Shown here in pieces: positions 17,176 through 25,233 of a DNA stretch of 64,000 nucleotides (within the stretch, counting starts at the first letter, position 1; each line of letters begins with the position of its first letter). The stretch spans positions 186,001-250,000 of the forward strand of contig NZ_RBWU01000004.1 in NCBI RefSeq assembly GCF_003634705.1. Direction: 5' to 3'. Under the pieces are notes generated by a model. The model was not told the origin of the DNA and made no database searches. It saw only the letters and a program-made list of their open reading frames with translations. A program made the translations under genes and the position numbers. Origin of the DNA: Actinomadura pelletieri DSM 43383. Its GTDB lineage: Bacteria; Actinomycetota; Actinomycetes; Streptosporangiales; Streptosporangiaceae.

Positions 17176-17399
17176 CAGACCGCGGCGATGCCCGGCGCAG
17201 AAAGAAAGTCGGTGGATGTCTCTAATGTGGCCAAGTATGTATTGATGGACAGAATAGAAGTGGTGGTCCGCGGGCGAGAATCGGCGACTGTAATCCTGAA
17301 TTGGTCGAATGGACGCCCGATGTTCAACCGGCGTTGCCGTCCGAGTGCGGGCCGGGGGCAGGAGAAGGCCCCTGTCGGCCACGTGCCGAGAAGCACATT

Positions 17400-17411
17400 T
17401 ACGGTACCGTA
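17400..17411. promoter_or_regulatory. 12-bp perfect palindrome upstream of fxsA
   Basis: TACGGTACCGTA, 50 bp before the fxsA ATG in an otherwise AT-richer 286-bp gap after paaH. Followed by TAGGTT/TAGGCT, which could be -10 elements. Candidate operator; regulator unknown. Confidence 0.35.
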
Positions 17412-17461
17412 GGTTAGGCTCGTCCCGTTGACACCGGAGGCATCGGCGCGAGGAGAGGTCC

Positions 17462-17647
17462 ATGCGGCCCCATCAGCACAAAGACGTGCGGAGCGGTTTG
17501 ATCGACGTGTCGGGGCTGTCGTTGGACGATCTTGAGGAACTGGATCGGTCCGTGCTCGGACTGGCGGTCCAGGAGCTTCTCGACCCCGACCGGCATGACG
17601 GCCCACCCGTCGCAGGGTTCACTTCGTACACCGATGCGGTGGACTGA
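17462..17647 (+). CDS. fxsA: FxSxx-type ribosomal peptide precursor (FxsA), atypical C-terminus
   Basis: 61 residues; AGGAGAGG ends 4 nt before the ATG. The leader carries SGLIDVSGLSLDDLEELDRS and a leucine-rich helix (VLGLAVQELLD), typical of FxSxx-COOH precursors. The core reads PPVAGFTSYTDAVD. The family normally ends at F-x-S-x-x; here FTSYT is followed by DAVD before the TGA. F53-T-S could be the three-residue cyclophane site made by Fxs maturases, and Y56-T-D is a second aromatic-x-x triplet. The maturase gene lies 2.7 kb downstream on the other strand, and the FxsT gene follows after 113 bp. Confidence 0.8.
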   Translation: MRPHQHKDVRSGLIDVSGLSLDDLEELDRSVLGLAVQELLDPDRHDGPPVAGFTSYTDAVD

Positions 17648-17760
17648 CATGAACATTGGCGACGGATTAGCCGATTTCTACTAAAAGTGTAAAAGTATAC
17701 TGTGGGGCCGGTCGCTCCTCCGCTATTGTGTGAGGCGAAGCCGACCCGCGGAGGCGACTC

Positions 17761-20277
17761 GTGGACCGTTTACAGACCGGGGAAGGCCAGCGACGGGGTC
17801 CGGCGGTGTGGGGCAAGGTGCCGCTGCGCAACAAGAACTTCACGGGACGCGGGGAACTGCTCGAGTCATTACGCTCGAAGATCGAGGAGTCGTCGACCAC
17901 GGTCGCGTTGCACGCCCTGCACGGCATGGGCGGCGTCGGCAAGACCCAGATGGCGATCGAGTACGCCTGGCGCTACCAGGACTGGTACGACCTGATCTGG
18001 TGGGTGCCGGCCGACCAGCCCATGATGATCCGTTCGGCCCTCGCGCAGCTCGCTCCCTTCCTCGACCTTCCCCAGGCGGCCGCGACCAGTGTCGGCGACG
18101 CCGCCGCCGCCGTGCTCGAGGCGCTGCGTCGCGGTGAGCCGTACGACCGCTGGCTGTTGATCTTCGACAATGCCGACCAGCCCGAGGACATCAACGAGCT
18201 GATGCCTCGCGGGCCGGGGCACGTGCTCCTCACCTCGCGCAACAACCGTTGGGCGGACATCGTCGAGACGCTCTCCGTCGACGTGTTCACCCGCGAGGAG
18301 AGCATCGAGTTCCTGCACAAGCGGGTCTCGCCCTCGGTCGGCCCGGAACACGCCGACAGGCTCGCCGAGCAACTGGGCGACCTTCCGCTCGCGCTGGAGC
18401 AGGCCGGGGCGCTGCTGGCCCAGACCGGCATGGCGCCGTCCGACTACCTGGAGGCCCTGACCCGCGAGACCGCCAATCTCCTCTCGGTCGGCAAGCCGAA
18501 CGAGTACCCGATGTCGATGACCGCCGCGTGGAGCATCTCGGTCACCAACCTCGACCAGCGGATGCCCGAGGCGGTCGAGTTGTTGCGCTGTTGCGCGCTC
18601 TTCGGACCGGAGCCGATTCCCCGCGACGTGTTCCGGGCGGGTGGGGTGCGGCGTCCGCAGCTTGCCGAGTTGTTGTCGAGGCCGATCCAGCTCAGCCAGG
18701 CGATCGGCGAGCTGGGCAGGTACGCGCTGGTCAAGGTCGACCTGGGCAGCCGCACCGTGCAGGTCCATCGGCTGATCCAGGCGCTGGTGCGGGAGGCGCT
18801 CCCACCGTCCGAGCAGGAGGAGATCCGGGCGGACGTGCACCAGCTACTGGTCGGAGCGCTACCGCAGAACCCCGACGAGGCCTCCTACTGGGAGGCGTTC
18901 CGCAACCTGGTCCCGCATCTCGAGCCGACCAGGCTGGAGACCAGCTCCAACGACACCGTGCGGTCCATGGCCCTGGACATGATCCGGTATCTGTTCCTCT
19001 CCGGTGACTTCTCATCGGCCCTCCGCTACGTCGACCGTTTCATCGAGCACTGGTCGGAGAGCCCCGAGGCGCCCGGCGCCTACGCCCTGCGCTGCCTGCG
19101 GGAGAAGGGCAACATCCTCCGTGAGCTGGGCGACTACGGTGAGGCGTACGCGCTCAACCAGAGCACTCTGGAGCAGATGCGCGCCGCCGGGCTGGCCAAG
19201 GACGACACCTTCCCGCTGATCAACAGTATCGGCGCCGACCTGCGGGCCAGCGGACGGTTCCGCGAGGCGCTCGCCCACGACGAGGAGTCATGGACGGCGC
19301 ATGTCGAGGCTTTCGGCCTCGAAGATCCACGGACCCTGCGCGCGACCAACAACCTGGCCGTGGACAACAGCCTCAACAGCCGCTTCCCCGATTCGATCCG
19401 CCTGCACGAGCAGGCGTTCAGCCTGGCCGACCAGGCGGGACGGACGATGGGAGCCGCGTTCCTCCTGGCCACCTGGAACGGGCTCGCGCGGGCCACCCGC
19501 CTCAACGGCGAGTACGGCCAGGCCTGCGACGTCGGTGAGGAGGCGTTCGCCTATGGCATCGACTACCTGGGCCACGACCACCCCTGGACGCTGCGGACCC
19601 AGCGGGACCTCGCCATCGCGTTGCGGCGGTTCGGTGAGCTGGAGCGCGCCGAGGAGCTGGCGTACGACGTCCACAACCGATGCGTCGACCTGTTCGGACT
19701 CGACCAGCCGGACACGCTGGCGTCGGCGATGTCGCTGGCCAATGTGCGACGCAACGCTAAACGTGCGCAGGAAGGGCTGGAGCTCGCGGCCGACACCGTG
19801 CAGCGTTACCGGAGGATCTATGGTCGCGAGCATCCCTACACGCTCGCCTGTGCCGGTAACCACGCGCTGTTGCTGCGGCTGATCACCTCTCCGCAGGAGG
19901 CACGTGACCTCAACGAGTGCACGCTCGCGGCCCTGGAGACGGTGGTGGGCAAGGACCACCACTACTACCTGACCGTGGCGACCAACCTCGCGAGCGACCA
20001 CGCCGAGCTTCGTGACTTCGAGCGGGCCGTCGCGATCGGCGAGAGTACGGTGCCTCGGCTGCGTCGCCTGCTCCGCGGCGACCATCCGATGACGCTGGCC
20101 TGCGCCGGCAACCTGTCCGCGGATCTTCGCATGCTCGGCCGCTCCGAGGACGCGGAGCGACTGGCCGCCGAGACCGAGGCCGCCTACGGCCGGACGCTTC
20201 CGCACGACCACCCGGACGTCCGCGCCTTCAAGGAGCATCGGCACCTGGACCTCGACTTCGACCCGCCACCGATCTGA
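17761..20277 (+). CDS. fxsT: FxsT: FxSxx-COOH system STAND NTPase with tetratricopeptide repeats
   Basis: 838 residues. N-terminal linker with NFTGRGELL, NB-ARC NTPase with P-loop GMGGVGKT (residues 55-62), Walker B RWLLIFDN and RNBS-like LLTSRNN, then a winged-helix-like middle and a long TPR array (repeating ALxxDEES, LGHDHPWTLRTQRDLA, YGREHPYTLACAGN, GDHPMTLACAGN), roughly from residue 400 to the end. The TPR-10/12 type repeat fits FxsT proteins accompanying FxsA/FxsB. GTG start chosen for GGAGG 6 nt upstream. A TATACT (17696-17701) upstream may be its own -10. Role in the peptide system is unknown; sensing or export control are guesses. Confidence 0.85.
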   Translation: MDRLQTGEGQRRGPAVWGKVPLRNKNFTGRGELLESLRSKIEESSTTVALHALHGMGGVGKTQMAIEYAWRYQDWYDLIWWVPADQPMMIRSALAQLAPFLDLPQAAATSVGDAAAAVLEALRRGEPYDRWLLIFDNADQPEDINELMPRGPGHVLLTSRNNRWADIVETLSVDVFTREESIEFLHKRVSPSVGPEHADRLAEQLGDLPLALEQAGALLAQTGMAPSDYLEALTRETANLLSVGKPNEYPMSMTAAWSISVTNLDQRMPEAVELLRCCALFGPEPIPRDVFRAGGVRRPQLAELLSRPIQLSQAIGELGRYALVKVDLGSRTVQVHRLIQALVREALPPSEQEEIRADVHQLLVGALPQNPDEASYWEAFRNLVPHLEPTRLETSSNDTVRSMALDMIRYLFLSGDFSSALRYVDRFIEHWSESPEAPGAYALRCLREKGNILRELGDYGEAYALNQSTLEQMRAAGLAKDDTFPLINSIGADLRASGRFREALAHDEESWTAHVEAFGLEDPRTLRATNNLAVDNSLNSRFPDSIRLHEQAFSLADQAGRTMGAAFLLATWNGLARATRLNGEYGQACDVGEEAFAYGIDYLGHDHPWTLRTQRDLAIALRRFGELERAEELAYDVHNRCVDLFGLDQPDTLASAMSLANVRRNAKRAQEGLELAADTVQRYRRIYGREHPYTLACAGNHALLLRLITSPQEARDLNECTLAALETVVGKDHHYYLTVATNLASDHAELRDFERAVAIGESTVPRLRRLLRGDHPMTLACAGNLSADLRMLGRSEDAERLAAETEAAYGRTLPHDHPDVRAFKEHRHLDLDFDPPPI

Positions 20278-20297
20278 CGCCGTTCGACGCCGTTCGA

Positions 20298-20323
20298 GGT
20301 TCCGCCTGGACGTCCACGGAACC
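20298..20323. terminator. Hairpin between convergent fxsT and fxsB
   Basis: Outer arms GGTTCCG/CGGAACC enclose CC plus the perfect palindrome TGGACGTCCA, forming one long hairpin with a two-base bulge. It lies 20 bp after the fxsT stop and 50 bp before the fxsB stop, so it could end both transcripts. Confidence 0.5.
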
Positions 20324-20373
20324 ACGGCGTTCGCCGTCATGCGCCTCGCCTGGTCAGCGCACGGCGATCCCGG

Positions 20374-22983
20374 TCATCGTACGGTGACGGTCTCGCCGTC
20401 CGGCCGCTCCCGCCAGCGTGCGAGGTGCCGGTCGGCCGCCGCGGCGGCCCGCTCCTCGGCGTCCGCGGGGACGGGCTCGGCGCACCAGGCCTCGAGCGTC
20501 CGGCCCATCACGGTGACGAACGCCTCGCCGGCGTCGGTGAGCCGCCCGCTTTCCAGCAGCGTCGAGATCGCCTGTGCCGTGGCCGTCCGCCACCGGGCGA
20601 ACTCGACGTCCGCGCGCCCCGCGGCGCCGGCGTTCCCGGTGGCGCGCTCGCGTCTCCAGAAGGCGACGACGCCGAGGTGCGCGTAGGCGCCCTGCAGCAA
20701 TCCGGCGAGTGGACGCGGGTCCTCCCGCCAGGGCGCGTAGTACCGGCCGCCGTCATCCGGCAGCGTCAGGGGAACGAGGTCGATCAGTGCCGTGAGCTTG
20801 ACGTGCTGGACCTCATGGGCCAGCGTCACGGCCAGCCCTTGGACGTCGCGCGGAGTCGACACCCCGACGTTCCCGAGGGCCTGTTTCGACGTCGCGCTGC
20901 TCTCACCCGCGGGCGGCGCGGTCAGCGGCGTCAGCACCGTGATGAGGGACCGGACCTCGTCGGCGACCGCGCGGTGCCCGTCGACCAGCAGGGCCCATGC
21001 CGCGTCCAGCCTGGTCCGCCATCGCGCGAGTTCCTCGTCCGTCAGCGGCCGGGACGCGAGGTCGGCGCCGGGCATCCGGTCGGGGTCCAGTTCGTCCAAC
21101 GCGAAGCCGACCGGTACGCCCTCATGTTCGGCGGTGAGACGGTACAGGGCGGTCCAGCCCGGCCCGTCCTCGTCCAGAGTCGCAGGTAGTTCCACCGGGC
21201 CCACCGCGGCGCCGTCCGGTCCCGAACGGACGACGACGCGGTCGCCGCCCGCCACGGTCGCCGCGCCCAGAGACGGCAGCACGACGCGTCCCGCGGTCGC
21301 CGGGAGTTCGACGGCGGCCGGGAACCCGGCCCGGATCGCCGCGGCGGCGGCGATCGCCCCCAGCCGGTCGGCGCAGGCCCGGAGGTCAGGTGACTCGCCG
21401 GAGAGGTTCTGCAAGGCCCGCAAGGCCGAGGCCGCGACCGTCGGATAGTCGAGAACGGCCCGGGCGGCCCCCGGATCGGCGCGCTGCACCGCCGCGATCA
21501 GCCGGTACGCCTCGCGCACCGGTCCGGCGCGATCCGGATCGATCCGCATGGCGTGATCCCGCGCGCCGCGCAACAGCAGCAGTCGCTTGCTCCGCTGGGC
21601 CGCCTGGAGCGCACCGACGGCTTCGGCGCCACCACCGCCCACGGCCATTTCGAGGAAGACCTTTTCGGGGACGGTGTGGCGGGACGGATTAATCACTCGG
21701 TTCCTCTCGTCCGATCCTTTGATTTCGATTCGTTGCCGCCCGCTCTTCCGCAGATCGGAAAAGTCCCGGCGCACGGTCGTGGCGATATGCGAGATGAGCC
21801 GGAACAGGTCCCGGCAGTAGACGCTCGGATTGGCGAACCCGCTGCCGGCGCGGTATCGATGCGGATAGAGCCCGCCGCCGCAGATCCGGACCAGGTCGCA
21901 GTCCAGGCATTCGTCCGAGAGCGCGCGCAGGCCGATCTGGCGGGCCGCGAACGACGGCAGCATGAGGGCCTCGTCCAGGCTGTCGCGGGAGACGTGCAGC
22001 GGCGTCCGGGGCGCGCCTTCGTAGGCGGCCTTGAGCGTGTCCACCTGCTCGATGGCCCCGTTGGTCTCGATGACGGCGGCGGCGAAAGGGGAGAGCCCGA
22101 CCGACTCCATCCGGGACGGGCGGCCGAACACCATCCGGATGATCTCGTTGAAGAGCCGGACACGGGTCTCGCTCTCCGGAGCCTTGTACCACCGGTCGAA
22201 GACGCGGACGAGCCAGTCGCCGTACGGCGCGTCGGACGAGGCAGTCGAGGCGGCGGCGACGGCTCTCGGGGGAGGGCTGTCCCACGTGCCGTGGGGGAGG
22301 AGGAAGTCCAGTGACGGCGGCCCGAAGTCCAGCAGCGCCTCGTAGGTGGTCACCGGATCGTTGCGCAGGTCGATCGTGCTCAGAAACCCGGCGAACAGAT
22401 GCCGGTACCGCGGTTCGAGGAGCCGTTCCAGACCTGTCACCACCCGCCGGTGACTGCCACTCCCGTTGGGTGCCCTGCGGTGGCGGTCGTGGCCTTCCTC
22501 GTCACCGTCCAGGCTGACGCTCACGCGCACGCCGAGTTCGGCGAACAGCTCGAGGAACTCCGAGTCGAGCAGAATCCCGTTCGTCTGGAGGCTGGCGCCG
22601 ACGGTCACGCCGCCACCCACCGCCTTCCGGACGGCGGTCACGGCGTGTCGCAGACTCGCAGGCCCGGCGAGCAGTGGTTCGCCGCCGTGGAGGATCAACT
22701 CGATGCGGGACAGGCCGTTCGACTCGACATGTTCGGCGATGCGTCGCGCGACCGCGTCGATGGTGGCGTCCGCCATGCGCCGTGGCTGGGTACGCCAGCT
22801 TTGGTCGGCCATTTCGTACATGTAGCAGTACGAACATGCCAAATTGCATCTGCTGTGGATCTTGACGACGAACTCCCGGAAAGGCGTCGGCCGCCAGCCG
22901 TCCTTCAGCAGCGCGCGCACATCCAGGCGGGCCGGCCAGTCGGGCCCCTTCGGCACAGTCTCAGCTCCAGGCTCCAGAGCCAC
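20374..22983 (-). CDS. fxsB: FxsB-type radical SAM/SPASM maturase with C-terminal HExxH domain
   Basis: 869 residues. Radical SAM core near the N-terminus: CNLACSYC gives C46, C50 and C53 for the SAM-binding [4Fe-4S] cluster, then GGEPLL and SVSLDGD. A SPASM domain follows with clustered cysteines (ECLDCDLVRICGGG and a later VYCRDL, about residues 360-400). The C-terminal half matches the HExxH domain often fused to these maturases, here with an intact HEVQH at 723-727. Fxs maturases cross-link Phe and Ser of F-x-S into a three-residue cyclophane. The start GTG at 22983 has GGAGG 5 nt upstream; GTG 22995 is an in-frame alternative that would bury that site. Convergent with fxsT. Confidence 0.88.
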   Translation of the reverse strand: MALEPGAETVPKGPDWPARLDVRALLKDGWRPTPFREFVVKIHSRCNLACSYCYMYEMADQSWRTQPRRMADATIDAVARRIAEHVESNGLSRIELILHGGEPLLAGPASLRHAVTAVRKAVGGGVTVGASLQTNGILLDSEFLELFAELGVRVSVSLDGDEEGHDRHRRAPNGSGSHRRVVTGLERLLEPRYRHLFAGFLSTIDLRNDPVTTYEALLDFGPPSLDFLLPHGTWDSPPPRAVAAASTASSDAPYGDWLVRVFDRWYKAPESETRVRLFNEIIRMVFGRPSRMESVGLSPFAAAVIETNGAIEQVDTLKAAYEGAPRTPLHVSRDSLDEALMLPSFAARQIGLRALSDECLDCDLVRICGGGLYPHRYRAGSGFANPSVYCRDLFRLISHIATTVRRDFSDLRKSGRQRIEIKGSDERNRVINPSRHTVPEKVFLEMAVGGGGAEAVGALQAAQRSKRLLLLRGARDHAMRIDPDRAGPVREAYRLIAAVQRADPGAARAVLDYPTVAASALRALQNLSGESPDLRACADRLGAIAAAAAIRAGFPAAVELPATAGRVVLPSLGAATVAGGDRVVVRSGPDGAAVGPVELPATLDEDGPGWTALYRLTAEHEGVPVGFALDELDPDRMPGADLASRPLTDEELARWRTRLDAAWALLVDGHRAVADEVRSLITVLTPLTAPPAGESSATSKQALGNVGVSTPRDVQGLAVTLAHEVQHVKLTALIDLVPLTLPDDGGRYYAPWREDPRPLAGLLQGAYAHLGVVAFWRRERATGNAGAAGRADVEFARWRTATAQAISTLLESGRLTDAGEAFVTVMGRTLEAWCAEPVPADAEERAAAAADRHLARWRERPDGETVTVR

Positions 22984-23130
22984 ACCAACCTCCACGGTGG
23001 AATCCGCATGCGGCGCTGGGCAGCGGGATTCTCCCCCGTGGTCCAGTCAGCGCAGATGATGACACGATTTTCGGGCGGCACGCCCGCACCCCCAATTTGG
23101 GTGTGCTTGCGGCATGTCTTGTGGGCCGCT

Positions 23131-24594
23131 TCACGCGCCGGTCTCAGGGCCTGACATTTCCTCCAATACGAGCGCGCGGATCAACCGGTGCACCCGGATC
23201 TCGTGGTCGTCGACGTGGGCGAGCCCGGACCGCCGCAGCTCCTCGACGGCCCCGAACCGGTCGGCCAGCAGGGCGGCGAACTCCCCGTCCAGCCCCGTCA
23301 CGACGGGCGCGGACGGCTCGCCCGGTTCCGGCGCCGGAAGCGGAATCGGGGCGGACGAGCGTCGTGCGCAGTGCCTCAACAGGGTCAGCGCCTCCGGTGA
23401 GCGGGTGCCGAGCTTGTTCGCCGCCAGGCTCCACGCGATCTTCAGGGTCACCGGATACGCGGTCGGAGCGGCCACGTTCAGCGCGCCGCCGGGTTCGCGC
23501 GCCAGCCGCGCCAGGCAGCCGACGACGCTCAGCCGGGGGAACCGGTCGAGGAGCGTGGCCGCCTGTTCCATGCCGAGCGGCAGGTCTCCCAGCGCCTCGG
23601 CGAAGCGCTCCGCGTCGGCGAGGTCGTACCGCTCCCGCTCCAGCCCCCGGCGCAGCCTGCGGGCGAAGAACTCGACGCTCTCGGCGCGGCTGAAGCCGTC
23701 GACCTCGATGGCCTCGCCGACCTGGTCGACGGACGCCCACGCGGGGTCGCGTGAGGTGATGAGCACCTGGCCGCCGCCGCCCGGGATCAGTTCGAGGAGA
23801 TCGTCGGTGACATGGCCGGCGTTGTCGAAGACCAGCAGCCAGCGGTCGCCGAACGCACCGTCCCGCAGCGCGGCCATCACCGCCCGCGCCGCGTCCATGA
23901 TGGGGATCGGACCGGTGAAGTCCAGGCCGAGCCGGGGCGCCAGCGCGGCCAGCGCCGAGCCCGCATGGGACGGTTCGCCGGCCGGGATCCAGACCACCAG
24001 TTCGCGGCCGGAGTCGGGCCGTCGCGCGTACTCCACCGCCAACTGGGTCTTGCCGACGCCGAGCAACCCGTGCAGCACCTGGACACGGCCTCTGGAGAAG
24101 CCTGCGGCGAGGCGCTCCGACAGCCCGGTCCTGCCGGTGAAGTACCGATTCCTTTCCGGGACCGGTCCCTGGAAGGGATCGGCTCCACCGAAGGACGTCC
24201 GTGGCTCGGTCGGTTCCGCGCGAGGCGACGGTTCCTGGAGTCGTTCGACGATTCGATCCACCAGCAGGTCCAGGGGCCCGAGCGTTCCGGCCTGGTCGTC
24301 CACGGGGGTCAGCCGGGTCGGGTCGGCCGCGTTCCACTTCCTCTGCGCCTCGACCTTCAACCGGGCCCTGGCCTGCATGTCGGTCCTGGCGCAGGCGTCG
24401 ATCAGGGCCTCGACGAAGACCCATTCGGGACGCGTCTTTCCGGACAGCCGCTCGGAGATGACGGACTTCGAATACGGCATCCGTTCCTCGAGCAGGCGCA
24501 TCGACAACCGATGGTCGTCGACGACCTTTCGCAGAAACCGCGCGAGCTCCCGGGGCTCGACATGCTCCCCCCGGAGATCGGCCCATCTCGCCAT
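23131..24594 (-). CDS. HTH/NB-ARC STAND protein without TPR array
   Basis: 487 residues. N-terminal helix-turn-helix-like segment (LARFLRKVVDDHRLSMRLLEERMPYSKSVISERLSGKTRPEW, about 17-58), then YFTGRTGLSERLAAGF and an NB-ARC NTPase with P-loop GLLGVGKT (176-183), Walker B RWLLVFDN and VLITSRD. It ends after the winged-helix region (IRVHRLIRALVLEE), where FxsT carries on into TPRs; the two share module order up to there. The start MARWADLRGEH is preceded by GGAGG. Probably a DNA-binding, ATP-switched regulator of the locus (inference). Same strand as fxsB, 147 bp upstream of it. Confidence 0.8.
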   Translation of the reverse strand: MARWADLRGEHVEPRELARFLRKVVDDHRLSMRLLEERMPYSKSVISERLSGKTRPEWVFVEALIDACARTDMQARARLKVEAQRKWNAADPTRLTPVDDQAGTLGPLDLLVDRIVERLQEPSPRAEPTEPRTSFGGADPFQGPVPERNRYFTGRTGLSERLAAGFSRGRVQVLHGLLGVGKTQLAVEYARRPDSGRELVVWIPAGEPSHAGSALAALAPRLGLDFTGPIPIMDAARAVMAALRDGAFGDRWLLVFDNAGHVTDDLLELIPGGGGQVLITSRDPAWASVDQVGEAIEVDGFSRAESVEFFARRLRRGLERERYDLADAERFAEALGDLPLGMEQAATLLDRFPRLSVVGCLARLAREPGGALNVAAPTAYPVTLKIAWSLAANKLGTRSPEALTLLRHCARRSSAPIPLPAPEPGEPSAPVVTGLDGEFAALLADRFGAVEELRRSGLAHVDDHEIRVHRLIRALVLEEMSGPETGA

Positions 24595-24747
24595 CCCGCC
24601 TCCGTCCAAGACCCGGACACCGGACGTCCGCCGTTCGTCCTGATGTGCAGGCGCGCTGACCTGGGATCGGTGTGCCCGACCGCGCAGGACACCTTTTCTC
24701 CAGATCAAGGGTGAAACCGAGCCAGATCACCATGTCAGGAGACACAC

Positions 24748-25233
24748 ATGGCGCGACAAACCCCCGATCCGCAGCGGCCGACCGGTTCCACCCCCGCCCC
24801 CCGCCCGGAGGCCGGCCCGTTGTCGCACGCCGACGACATGGCCCGGGGCATCCGTTCGGTGCGTCCCACCGAGCCCACCGCGGGCCGCGCGGAACGCTCC
24901 CGACCCGGCCGTGTCGACCACGTCGACGCTCGTCCGGCGTCCGCCGAGCCCGCGGCGGACGTCCGCGCCGAGCCGGCGGCGGACGTCCGTGCCGAGCAAC
25001 GGCCGCGATCTTCGAGACGGGACACCACCCGGCACCGGTTCCGCGCGGGGCGACTCTGGTTGCTCGGCGCCGGAGCGGCGGGCGGTCTCGCCCCCACGGG
25101 CCTGATTCTGCTCAGCCAGCGTCCCCCGGTCGCCGGGGCGGTGGCCGCGCTCGCGACCGTGTACATCGCCACGCTCACCACGCTCCGGGAGGTCCGTGAG
25201 GCCCGCGACCGCCGCGCCCTCAAGAAGCGGTGA
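24748..25233 (+). CDS. Small two-helix membrane protein with disordered N-terminus
   Basis: 161 residues; AGGAG 7 nt before the ATG. Residues 1-100 are Pro/Arg/Ala-rich and charged, probably disordered, and include a tandem octapeptide AEPAADVR twice. Two hydrophobic segments follow (LWLLGAGAAGGLAPTGLILLS and AGAVAALATVYIATLTTL), then a basic tail REVREARDRRALKKR. No family recognised. Its 3' end overlaps the convergent nSTAND1 gene by 14 nt. It lies between two STAND NTPase genes, so a membrane anchor or effector for them is conceivable. Confidence 0.6.
   Translation: MARQTPDPQRPTGSTPAPRPEAGPLSHADDMARGIRSVRPTEPTAGRAERSRPGRVDHVDARPASAEPAADVRAEPAADVRAEQRPRSSRRDTTRHRFRAGRLWLLGAGAAGGLAPTGLILLSQRPPVAGAVAALATVYIATLTTLREVREARDRRALKKR
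24943..24990 (+). repeat. Two tandem 24-bp in-frame units
   Basis: Units 24943-24966 and 24967-24990 differ at two third-codon positions and each encode AEPAADVR. A partial third unit (GCCGAGCA) follows. Slippage-type expansion within a disordered region. Confidence 0.75.

Noticed and set aside
17188..17412. 74-codon frame between paaH and fxsA
   Set aside because: No ribosome site and no family; the region reads as promoter DNA.
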